The notes: generated by a model not told the origin, from the sequence alone. A stretch of 5,369 nucleotides of DNA from Chitinophagaceae bacterium (GCA_025963615.1 JAOQAL010000152.1:1-5369), one strand, 5' to 3'; counted from the first letter of the stretch, positions 1 through 5,275 are shown. A program made the numbers and translations.

Positions 1-626
1 TACCCGCCGATTTACAAGTGAAATTTTTACGTGTGTTGCAACAAAAGGAAATTCAGCCGGTCGGGGGCAAGACCAAAACAATTAATGTGCGCATTATTGC
101 CGCCACCAATCGTCACCTGGATGAAGAAGTGGCAACGGGAAGATTTAGGATGGATCTATATTACCGGTTGAATGTTTTCCCGATTGTCATCCCCCCGCTC
201 AGAGAACGAAAAGAAGATATCCTGTTACTCGCGTATTTCTTCATCAGCAAATATGCCGATATGGAGAGGAAGATTATTTCCGGTTTTTCAGTCGAAGTTA
301 TCCGGAAGATGGAAGATTACGGGTGGCCAGGAAATGTCAGAGAGTTAGAAAATTTAATGCAGCGTACCGCTTTACTTACAAAAGGGCCAATTGTCACAGA
401 ATTTTACCAAAAACCCGGACTATCAAATGCGAACCCTTCTGATACAAAGGTGAAAAGTATTATTGAAAATGAAAGGGAACATATTATTGCCATATTGAAA
501 AGTTGCAATTGGAAAGTCTATGGCCCAGGTGGCGCGGCTGGGTTGCTGGACATGAATGTTTCGACGCTTAATTCAAGAATCAAAAAACTCGGCATTGAAA
601 AAATTCGTGTGAATAAGAAGGAATAG
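1..626 (+). CDS. Sigma-54-dependent transcriptional activator, FhlA/NtrC type, C-terminal part (5' end outside window)
   Basis: This is the C-terminal part of an AAA+ activator that remodels sigma-54 RNA polymerase at -24/-12 promoters. The frame is open to the window edge and reads PADLQ before the GTG at 18, a conserved stretch of the central domain, so that GTG is an internal Val codon, not a start. Counting from it, sensor I (RIIAATNRHL) is near residues 25-34, the FRMDLYYRLNVFPI and PPLRER segment at 43-64, and sensor II (WPGNVRELENL) at 103-113. A Fis-type HTH follows at about 155-192 (GPGGAAGLLDMN, then STLNSRIKKLGI), a form typical of FhlA-like activators. Walker A, the GAFTGA loop, Walker B and any sensory domain lie upstream and are not visible. 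The signal sensed and the targets are therefore unknown. The family call is firm. Confidence 0.95.
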   Translation, partial: PADLQVKFLRVLQQKEIQPVGGKTKTINVRIIAATNRHLDEEVATGRFRMDLYYRLNVFPIVIPPLRERKEDILLLAYFFISKYADMERKIISGFSVEVIRKMEDYGWPGNVRELENLMQRTALLTKGPIVTEFYQKPGLSNANPSDTKVKSIIENEREHIIAILKSCNWKVYGPGGAAGLLDMNVSTLNSRIKKLGIEKIRVNKKE

Positions 627-640
627 TTAGAAAAGGGTAA

Positions 641-689
641 TGGTAATCTTTGTAATTGTATTACCAGACGTATCTGGATACGTTTTATT
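641..689 (+). terminator. Tandem hairpins after the sigma-54 activator, possible terminator
   Basis: Two adjacent inverted repeats start 15 bases after the stop codon. The first is TGGTAAT (641-647) with ATTACCA (660-666). The second is a 16-bp dyad ACGTATC-TG-GATACGT (668-683), which as RNA gives a 6-bp stem with a CUGG loop followed by TTTATT. A CCAGA/TCTGG repeat (664-668/673-677) overlaps both, so alternative folds are possible. The second hairpin with its short T-rich tail could be a weak intrinsic terminator. The symmetrical DNA dyad could instead bind a protein. Confidence 0.35.
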
Positions 690-795
690 AAATGGCTAAC
701 CGAGTTTAACACATTTCAAAGAAAAACTACATTCTCATAGATTTTTCAGTTTAATCAAGATCGTTTAATAATATTACTGTGTGTGAACCTCGACT

Positions 796-966
796 ATGAT
801 TGACAAGGAGGGTCAATATGAGAGAACAGAAAAAAATGAAGATGAACGTAAATACTACCAGTTTTTAAAGCCGGTTAATGAAGATTTCCCGTATCAACTG
901 GAATTATTTTCGAGGGTTCACTGCCAACTACGGCTCAATAAACTCATTGTCATTCTTCATAAATAG
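796..966 (+). pseudogene. 56-codon frame, possible RteC-like fragment (weak)
   Basis: An open frame runs from ATG 796 to TAG 964-966. Residues 14-26 (NEDERKYYQFLKP) and about 30-42 (DFPYQLELFSRVH) resemble, from memory, the segment of RteC proteins that reads roughly EEIxFFKxxKP then FxxxLIYYxKxF. RteC proteins are Bacteroidota regulators of conjugative transposons, usually far longer, so this would be an internal fragment. The frame has no clear promoter and ends abruptly. Its place just before a stub that looks like an excisionase-type HTH protein, a usual companion of RteC-type genes, is mild support. It could equally be a chance open frame or an unrelated small gene. The match was made by eye only. 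Confidence 0.25.
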
Positions 967-1032
967 CCCGTTCAATTCTGATCAGGTTGCCTGTCCTTAC
1001 TTCGATTAATTTACAGACTAAACTTGTGAAGT

Positions 1033-1175
1033 ATGGAAAATGTGCAGATGTTATTACCAATTGATCCGGTTAAGTTCTCGAACAAATTAAAACAGTGGTT
1101 GTAGAAGTGATCGAACAAAAAAATGCCGCTTCTCCTTATCATCGATTTAAAAAGTTACTCTATCTGATTTTTTAA
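1033..1175 (+). pseudogene. Frameshifted stub resembling the N-terminus of excisionase-type HTH proteins
   Basis: ATG 1033 opens a frame reading MENVQMLLPIDPVKFSNKLK, which hits a stop at 1102-1104. The +2-shifted frame takes over near 1089-1095 and reads TVVVEVIEQKNAASP onward to TAA 1173-1175. Joined, the two give a smooth 47-residue sequence with a short beta-like start and an amphipathic helix. This resembles the leader of small Bacteroidota HTH/excisionase-type proteins found on mobile elements (recalled form: MExxxLLPI, then a helix ending in a K/E/Q-rich linker). The HTH domain that should follow is absent. The frameshift is supported by how well the two halves join. The family assignment is an inference. 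Confidence 0.35.
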
Positions 1176-1200
1176 TGTTTTATAAATATGTATTTGTTCA

Positions 1201-2115
1201 ATGAAGAAACTATTTTTTCTGGTAGGTGCATTGGCCGGTTTAATTTGCGCACAGGCTCAATTAAGTTCTACAATAACTGCTGAGGTACAGGGCCTGCATA
1301 AAATAAAGGATACTGCAAACATCGATAGAGATAGTTTAAAACCATATGCGCTGGTTGCAGGCGGCAGTAAGGGAATCGGCTATGCTATCGCCGAAGCGCT
1401 GGCAAAGCGGGACTATAATCTCATTTTGATTGCCAGGCATGAGGATTCTTTAATCGCTGCTAAAAATAAATTAGAATCAAACTTCGGTGTACATGTAGAT
1501 ATCCTGCCCATGGACCTCAGCCGTGACGAGTCAGCACCAGAAATCGCGAAGTGGTGCACCGAACGGAATATACCGCTGAAAATACTTTGCAATGTTGCTG
1601 GTTTTGGCGGAGCGAACGATTATCTGATATTACCACTGGATACCGTGCGTTATATGATCAATTTAAACGTTGGCTCTGCTGTGTCGCTTACGCTTACGCT
1701 GCTTCCACTATTAGAAAAGAATGCACCATCCTATATTCTAAATGTGGGGAGCATGGCCGGTTTTGCACCTATCCCGATCAAGAACTTATATGCAGCTACC
1801 AAGTCTGCGGTAATATTCTTTAGTTATGCCCTACGTTACCAGTTACGAGAAAAGCATATCAGTGTGAGTGTTCTTTGTCCCGGACCCGTCTTTACAAAAC
1901 CTGAAATCCGGAAGGATACAAAGGAAAAGCTGGGCTGGCTCGGCATGCAGTTGGCTATACCACCTGAACGAGTGGGAGAAATAGCAGTGCGTGAAACGCT
2001 GAACAAAAAGTTAGTGATCGTGCCGGGCAGGCTGTCAAAGTTTATGGCTTTCTTCGTCAGGGTACTTCCCAGGAGGCTTATAGTTTCTATCTATAATAAA
2101 GCTGGTAAAAAATAA
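1201..2115 (+). CDS. SDR family NAD(P)-dependent oxidoreductase (COG0300/DltE-like) with N-terminal signal-peptide-like extension
   Basis: A 304-residue short-chain dehydrogenase/reductase. The Rossmann domain starts near residue 48. Visible motifs: AGGSKGIG at 53-60 (the usual first Thr is Ala), Arg79 after the second strand (suggests NADP(H)), Asp105, NVAG at 131-134 (usually NNAG), Asn156, catalytic Ser184, Tyr197 and Lys201 (YAATK), and CPGPV at 226-230. The tail from about 271 (LVIVPGRLSKFM, then a hydrophobic LPRR segment) is typical of COG0300 SDRs. The odd part is residues 1-47: MKKLFFLVGALAGLICAQAQ looks like a Sec signal peptide with a cleavage site after AQA, then a 27-residue linker. 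ATG 1201 is the only usable ATG: the next in-frame Met is residue 104, inside the domain, and a stop lies at 1183-1185 upstream. There is no Shine-Dalgarno sequence. The gene stands alone and is convergent with the next SDR. The substrate is unknown. Confidence 0.93.
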   Translation: MKKLFFLVGALAGLICAQAQLSSTITAEVQGLHKIKDTANIDRDSLKPYALVAGGSKGIGYAIAEALAKRDYNLILIARHEDSLIAAKNKLESNFGVHVDILPMDLSRDESAPEIAKWCTERNIPLKILCNVAGFGGANDYLILPLDTVRYMINLNVGSAVSLTLTLLPLLEKNAPSYILNVGSMAGFAPIPIKNLYAATKSAVIFFSYALRYQLREKHISVSVLCPGPVFTKPEIRKDTKEKLGWLGMQLAIPPERVGEIAVRETLNKKLVIVPGRLSKFMAFFVRVLPRRLIVSIYNKAGKK

Positions 2116-2126
2116 CAAACAGCAGA

Positions 2127-2173
2127 TTGGCTCCATAATTTATAAGCAACGGTTTTCGTTTTTTTGGAGCTAA
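2127..2173 (+). terminator. Stem-loop downstream of the signal-peptide SDR, probable terminator
   Basis: TTGGCTCCA (2127-2135) pairs with TGGAGCTAA (2165-2173) as a 9-bp RNA stem with one G-U pair, starting 11 bases after the stop codon. Inside the loop a small AACG-GTTTT-CGTT hairpin (2148-2160) is followed by a run of T to 2165, which is the arrangement of a weak intrinsic terminator. It lies between convergent genes, where termination is expected. Confidence 0.45.
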
Positions 2174-2194
2174 CTACTAAATATCTGAAGAGAA

Positions 2195-2252
2195 TGTCCT
2201 CTTACAAAAGAAATGGTTCAAATGTATCAGTTCTCTGGAGGACAACTTTTGT
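2195..2252. repeat. Two crossing inverted repeats in the convergent spacer
   Basis: TGTCCTC (2195-2201) is complementary to GAGGACA (2238-2244). ACAAAAG (2204-2210) is complementary to CTTTTGT (2246-2252). The order is arm1, arm2, arm1', arm2', so the pairs cross and would form an H-type pseudoknot if both paired in RNA. A T-rich stretch follows the right arm. The function is unknown; it may be part of a terminator or chance in AT-rich DNA. Confidence 0.3.
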
Positions 2253-2325
2253 TTTATTATGCATTTATCACCGAAAGAGGAAGAGATAATCTGCGATTTT
2301 TTTTACAAGATAGAAACTAAATTCA

Positions 2326-3189
2326 TTAGATTTCAAACTGATGTGCATCATCACTTTCATCAAGGTCCGTAGAAATGGTTAATGCTTTCCATTGCTCGAT
2401 TTCGTTCATGTCGGCTTTGAACTTTTCGCTCACGATTTCATAAGCATCAGGCCCCATTAGCAAATGTGCCGGCGGATTGGTTTCTTCTGTAATTTGTATA
2501 ATGGCTGCGGCAAGTTTTTCGGGATCCCCTTTTTGATGACCATTCATTTTTTTAAGAACGTTCACCAACCTGTCGACATGGTATTCGGCGATCCTATTTT
2601 TGCCGACCAATTGGTCCCCTTTATCGAGGAAACTTGTTCTGAAAAAGCCGGGCGCTACCATTGTTACCTTGACATTAAATTCTTTCACTTCTTCGGCCAG
2701 TGATTCCGATAGGCCGCGAACAGCAAACTTGGCGGCAGCATAACTTGGAGAATTGCCAAAACCTTTGTATCCGGCTACGGATGAAATATTTATAATATGG
2801 CCGGAGCGCTGTTGCCGCAGGTAGGGTAGCGCCGCCCTGATCACGTTGACCGTGCCGAATAGGTTGACATCGATGGCCTGGCGAAATTCCTGATCAGATA
2901 GAGCTTCCACGCTGCCGTAAATGGAATAGCCGGCATTGTTGACAATTACGTTCAGGCGTCCGAAATGCGCAATTACCTTAGCCACGCTCGCCGCAACCTC
3001 CTCCGAATTGGTGATGTTTACCGTTAAGGTTAATAGATTTTCCTGGTGATCGGTGATCTTGTCGGCGATGTCTGAGGCGTTCCGGGACGTTGCTGCTACC
3101 TTTTGGCCTTTGGTCAGTAAAAGTTTTACGAGGGCCAGGCCGATACCTTTTGATGCCCCGGTGACCAGCCATATCTTTGGTTTTTCCAT
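2326..3189 (-). CDS. SDR family NADP-dependent oxidoreductase
   Basis: A 287-residue classical-type SDR with a C-terminal extension beyond the usual 250. Motifs in order: TGASKGIG at 10-17, Arg36 at the end of the second strand (NADP(H) preference), NNAG at 84-87, Asn109, Ser137 (NISSVAG), Tyr150 and Lys154 (YAAAK), and PG at 180-181. The tail (MGPDAYEIVSEKFKADMNEIEQWK, split here as residues 245-268) matches a subgroup common next to AraC regulators in bacteria. The Asp that normally follows strand 4 and contacts the adenine is Asn58, a mild oddity. ATG 3189 fits the domain start. The leader has no Shine-Dalgarno sequence but a TAnnTTTG box lies about 27 bases upstream. An AraC-type regulator fragment is 55 bp upstream on the same strand. 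The substrate is unknown, and the protein is probably cytosolic. Confidence 0.94.
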   Translation of the reverse strand: MEKPKIWLVTGASKGIGLALVKLLLTKGQKVAATSRNASDIADKITDHQENLLTLTVNITNSEEVAASVAKVIAHFGRLNVIVNNAGYSIYGSVEALSDQEFRQAIDVNLFGTVNVIRAALPYLRQQRSGHIINISSVAGYKGFGNSPSYAAAKFAVRGLSESLAEEVKEFNVKVTMVAPGFFRTSFLDKGDQLVGKNRIAEYHVDRLVNVLKKMNGHQKGDPEKLAAAIIQITEETNPPAHLLMGPDAYEIVSEKFKADMNEIEQWKALTISTDLDESDDAHQFEI

Positions 3190-3215
3190 GCTATAAATTT
3201 GATGAATTATTTCTG

Positions 3216-3223
3216 CAAAGCTA
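3216..3223 (-). promoter_or_regulatory. Bacteroidota-type -7 promoter element for the SDR at 2326-3189
   Basis: Read on the minus strand this is TAGCTTTG, an exact match to TAnnTTTG. It lies between the AraC fragment and the SDR and would start transcription near 3209, giving a leader of about 20 bases. No good TTTG -33 element is seen, so an activator may be needed. It implies the SDR can be transcribed independently of the AraC fragment. Confidence 0.55.
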
Positions 3224-3244
3224 CCGCGTGAAATCTAGCCTGGT

Positions 3245-3448
3245 TTATGAATTTGCGATCGACTGCCTGCGGAAAACGCCGGGGCTTTCACCGGTATGTT
3301 TCTTAAAGTAGATACTGAAGCTTGCCCCATAGTCGAAGCCCAGGCAATAACCGATCTCCGCAATATCCCAGTCACTATACAACAATAAAGACCTGGCTTC
3401 CCTGATGAGTGGGGGATGGTACTTTTTGTATCGGTAAGTAGTTGACAT
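3245..3448 (-). pseudogene. AraC-family regulator, C-terminal HTH remnant
   Basis: A 67-codon frame carrying only the end of an AraC/XylS DNA-binding domain. Residues 14-24 (LIREARSLLLY) match the linking helix between the two HTH units. Residues 28-56 (DIAEIGYCLGF, then FSIYFKKHTGESP) match the second HTH and its signature. Family members are usually about 250-300 residues, so the sensor domain and first HTH are missing. Residues 1-13 (MSTTYRYKKYHPP) do not look like the family, and a TGA lies two codons upstream of ATG, so the true gene was cut at this point. The 94 bp upstream, up to the next SDR, show no recognisable N-terminal remnant. It probably once controlled the adjacent SDR. A functional single-HTH peptide cannot be excluded but is unlikely. 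Confidence 0.8.
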
Positions 3449-3466
3449 ACTTCATCTGTCCCGGAT
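3419..3466. repeat. Promoter-like repeat, copy A, at the AraC break point
   Basis: Bases 3419-3440 (GTACTTTTTGTATCGG then TAAGTA) match 4818-4838 on the same strand with one T indel and one substitution. Bases 3456-3466 (CTGTCCCGGAT) are the exact reverse complement of ATCCGGGACAG at 4808-4818. The copy spans the 5' end and upstream flank of the AraC fragment, just where family similarity stops, so it may mark a rearrangement junction. Confidence 0.5.
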
Positions 3467-3542
3467 GCAACAAACGCAAAGAATCTTCGAGCCTTTCAAA
3501 ATTGAGGACGATTTACTTAGATCGCTGCTAGTATTCAATTGG

Positions 3543-4283
3543 TTAAAGACTCATTCCACCGTCCATGATAAATTCTGAACCCGTTACAAAAGAAGATTCG
3601 CTACTACTTAAATGTGCCACCATCTTTCCGATGTCTATGGCGCTGCCCATATGGTGCAGTGGCACACGATCAATAATCCACTCTTTAATTTCCTGAAGCT
3701 GTTCATCATTTAATCCCTGTTTTTTCAAAAGGTCCGTTTCAATGGGTCCCGGACTCACTGCATTGACGCGGATTTTACGCGGAGCCAGTTCAACTGCAGC
3801 AATTTTCATGGTCGAATTGAGTGCTGCCTTGCTGGATGCATAAGCTGATGTTGTAGCTCCATTCATACTGGCAGTATTGGAAGATAGAAAAATCACCGAG
3901 GCACCATCATTCAGGATTGGGATGAACCGGCTTAGTGTAAAGTAGGCTCCTTTAAAGTTTACGTCCATGATACCGTCAAACAATTCCTCGGTAACATGTT
4001 CTATATCCGACCCTAAATAGATACCTGCATTGATAAACAAGATGTCAACCGCCCCGAAATCTTCTTTGATCGTCCTGACCAGATTTTCAATTGCGGACAA
4101 CTTCCCCTGATCAGCCACGATCCCTGACACACCCAATTCATGCGCAGCTGCATTAATGGCTTCTGTACGCCGTCCGGTAATAATAACCGAGGCTCCCTGC
4201 TCCTTTAATATCTTAGCCGTGGCATAACCAATACCGCTATTACCGCCGGTAACCACCGCTATTTTGTCTTTCAACGTTTTCAT
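3543..4283 (-). CDS. SDR family oxidoreductase, FabG-like classical SDR
   Basis: A 246-residue classical SDR of standard length that reduces or oxidises a carbonyl/alcohol with NAD(P)(H) in the cytosol. Motifs: TGGNSGIG at 12-19, GRR at 37-39 (basic residues suggest NADP(H)), Asp58, INAG at 84-87, Asn109, Ser135, Tyr148 and Lys152 (YASSK), SPGPIETD at 177-184, and the C-terminal VTGSEFIMDGG at 233-243, a variant of the usual TGxxxxVDGG. All catalytic residues are present. It is divergent from an HxlR-type regulator with a 65-bp gap holding a promoter and a dyad, so it is probably the regulator's target. Such HxlR/SDR pairs are common in Bacteroidota and often respond to electrophiles or oxidants, but the substrate here cannot be told. 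ATG 4283 is preceded by an A/T-rich leader without Shine-Dalgarno, normal for the phylum. Confidence 0.95.
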   Translation of the reverse strand: MKTLKDKIAVVTGGNSGIGYATAKILKEQGASVIITGRRTEAINAAAHELGVSGIVADQGKLSAIENLVRTIKEDFGAVDILFINAGIYLGSDIEHVTEELFDGIMDVNFKGAYFTLSRFIPILNDGASVIFLSSNTASMNGATTSAYASSKAALNSTMKIAAVELAPRKIRVNAVSPGPIETDLLKKQGLNDEQLQEIKEWIIDRVPLHHMGSAIDIGKMVAHLSSSESSFVTGSEFIMDGGMSL

Positions 4284-4307
4284 GATTATTTATTTTTTAT
4301 TGATTTA

Positions 4308-4315
4308 CAAAGTTA
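4308..4315 (-). promoter_or_regulatory. Bacteroidota-type -7 promoter element for the FabG-like SDR
   Basis: Read on the minus strand this is TAACTTTG, an exact match to TAnnTTTG. Transcription would start near 4301, giving a leader of about 18 bases. The -33 region, near 4334-4340, falls inside the 19-bp dyad, so a protein bound there would block this promoter. No clear TTTG -33 element is present. Confidence 0.6.
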
Positions 4316-4324
4316 TTTGTAATT

Positions 4325-4343
4325 TGGTATTACTTTAATACCA
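4325..4343. promoter_or_regulatory. 19-bp dyad, likely operator of the HxlR-type regulator
   Basis: TGGTATTA-CTT-TAATACCA has perfect 8-bp arms. It ends 5 bases before the HxlR start codon and overlaps the -33 region of the divergent SDR promoter. HxlR/DUF24 proteins bind as dimers to dyads of about this size. A second pattern, TACT-N8-AGTA (4331-4346), resembles the TACT-N7-AGTA site known for Bacillus YodB but with one more spacer base. A weak + strand -7 candidate (TAATTTG, 4320-4326) would place the dyad over the regulator's own start region, which fits autoregulation. Confidence 0.6.
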
Positions 4344-4348
4344 GTAGC

Positions 4349-4768
4349 ATGAAAGATACCAGCACGCTAAATAGAAAGCGACGTCAGCGGATCGGGAAAG
4401 TCCTCGGAAATCCACGTGAGCAAAAGGATGAATTGAGGGCTTTACAGGATACGATTTACGTAATCGGCGGAAAGTGGAAACTACCCATTATCAATTCCAT
4501 TTGTAACGGGAACAAACGCTTCCGGGAGATTGAACGGAGTATTCCCGGCCTGACTACCAGCATGCTTTCAAGAGAGTTAAAAGATATGGAAGCCAACCAG
4601 CTTGTTAAAAGAACCGTAACGCCTACCTCCCCGGTTGTCGTGGAATATTCATCCACGGATTACTGTCATTCCTTTGGCGAGATCATTCTTGAAATGATCA
4701 CCTGGGGGAAAAACCACCGCAAGCGGATTATCAGAAATTCCAAGCATGGCAACAAGCCAGACTATTGA
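4349..4768 (+). CDS. HxlR-family winged-helix transcriptional regulator
   Basis: A 139-residue HxlR (DUF24) regulator with one winged helix-turn-helix. The domain spans about residues 33-120: LQDTIYVIGGKWKLPII (32-48), the KRFREIERSIPGLTTSMLSR recognition part (56-75), LKDMEANQLVKR (77-88), and the wing with VEYSSTDYCHSF (98-109), followed by the dimerisation helix ILEMITWGK. Residues 1-30 form a charged extension. Many HxlR proteins sense oxidants or electrophiles through a Cys in the N-terminal region before the HTH. None is present here; only Cys52 and Cys106 exist, so that mechanism would have to differ or be absent. It is divergent from the FabG-like SDR, its probable target, and a dyad sits just upstream of its start. 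The ATG at 4349 has no Shine-Dalgarno sequence. Confidence 0.95.
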   Translation: MKDTSTLNRKRRQRIGKVLGNPREQKDELRALQDTIYVIGGKWKLPIINSICNGNKRFREIERSIPGLTTSMLSRELKDMEANQLVKRTVTPTSPVVVEYSSTDYCHSFGEIILEMITWGKNHRKRIIRNSKHGNKPDY

Positions 4769-4792
4769 GGGACTAATCCGTCACTTAATCCC
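4769..4792 (+). terminator. Stem-loop directly after the HxlR stop codon
   Basis: GGGACTAA (4769-4776) pairs with TTAATCCC (4785-4792) with one mismatch and an 8-base loop, starting immediately after the TGA at 4766-4768. There is no T-tract behind it, so if it ends transcription it would do so weakly or protect the 3' end. Confidence 0.3.
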
Positions 4793-4807
4793 AGCAAACC
4801 CACTAAA

Positions 4808-4838
4808 ATCCGGGACAGTACTTTTGTATCGGAAAGTA
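4808..4838 (+). promoter_or_regulatory. Promoter-like module, copy B: ATCCGGGACAG box plus TACTTTTG -7 element
   Basis: ATCCGGGACAG (4808-4818) directly abuts TACTTTTG (4819-4826), an exact TAnnTTTG element, then TATCGGAAAGTA. No TTTG -33 element is seen, so the adjoining ATCCGGGACAG box may be an activator site that replaces it (inference). A near copy of the right half lies at 3419-3440 and an inverted copy of the left half at 3456-3466, beside the AraC fragment. No intact gene follows within the window, so the transcript it would drive is unknown. Confidence 0.45.
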
Positions 4839-5048
4839 AACAGAGTTGTATTAGCAGTGAAATATAATTCTACATTCCGGCGTATTCGCCAAGATACAAT
4901 CCGTTTGGGTAAGGCGATGTATCGTACATACTCCGCGAATAAATAAAATTATACATATACTTATCACGAAGAATCAACTATTGTACCCGCAACATACATC
5001 ATCATTAAAGAAAGCTAAAAAAACAGGGGTTTTACGAATTCTTTTACG

Positions 5049-5064
5049 GTTTTTGATCAAAAAC
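5049..5064. repeat. Perfect 16-bp palindrome GTTTTTGATCAAAAAC
   Basis: The sequence equals its own reverse complement. It follows a TTTTACG repeat with a 12-bp period. No T-tract flanks it on either strand, so it resembles a protein-binding dyad more than a terminator. What binds it is unknown. Confidence 0.45.
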
Positions 5065-5081
5065 ACTTGAAACCTATATAC

Positions 5082-5103
5082 GCTCTCCCGGGCAGGGGGG
5101 AGC
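5082..5103 (+). repeat. GC-rich stem-loop
   Basis: GCTCTCCC (5082-5089) pairs with GGGGGAGC (5096-5103) with one G-U pair and a GGGCAG loop. It is the most GC-rich spot in an otherwise AT-rich spacer. No T-tract follows on the + strand. It could stabilise a transcript end or be a relic of coding DNA. Confidence 0.4.
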
Positions 5104-5275
5104 AGACACAGATTCTCAATACGCACTAAAAAGTGTCAAAAAGAGTGAAGCCGCAGAAATTATTGCACATCTATAAAACCGTCCGAGATTTAGGGGTACT
5201 TACATGGCGAGATGGTCTCGAGCAGAGCTTACTTCCGTTTCAGTTCCTTGCTGCAAATTTTTATAACACTCAACT

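Larger units (their letters stand above)
627..1200. other. 574-bp stretch without an intact gene; holds decayed coding remnants
   Basis: No intact gene is visible on either strand between the activator and the SDR at 1201. From left to right the stretch holds the tandem hairpins (641-689), an AT-rich part without clear signals (690-795), a 56-codon open frame (796-966), an unassigned part (967-1032), and a frameshifted stub (1033-1175). No exact TAnnTTTG promoter element was found just upstream of 1201, so the promoter of the SDR is not identified. The pattern suggests decayed accessory DNA rather than a designed regulatory region. Confidence 0.6.

Noticed and set aside
529..546. TGGC and TTGC within the activator, like a sigma-54 -24/-12 promoter.
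   Set aside because: The GG to GC spacing is two bases too long and the site is inside conserved coding sequence.
518..712. Minus-strand frame over the end of the sigma-54 activator.
   Set aside because: It is antisense to a conserved HTH coding region and has no homology signs of its own.
805..868. Strong Shine-Dalgarno-like AAGGAGGG (805-812) five bases before ATG 818, giving a 16-residue peptide.
   Set aside because: Bacteroidota rarely rely on such sites, the peptide is tiny and featureless, and the overlapping frame from 796 is longer and more protein-like.
963..1064. Open frame without a start codon between the two remnants.
   Set aside because: No ATG, no recognisable family, and length is not unusual for chance.
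1188..1196. Possible -7 box (TATTTG) just before the ATG at 1201.
   Set aside because: It lacks the two spacer bases of TAnnTTTG and is too close to the start codon to leave a leader.
1551..1823. 90-codon + frame inside the signal-peptide SDR.
   Set aside because: It is a shadow of the SDR frame, which carries all the motifs.
4746..4946. 66-codon + frame overlapping the last 23 bases of HxlR.
   Set aside because: No family resemblance, it starts inside the HxlR gene, and a hairpin and a promoter-like module lie within it.
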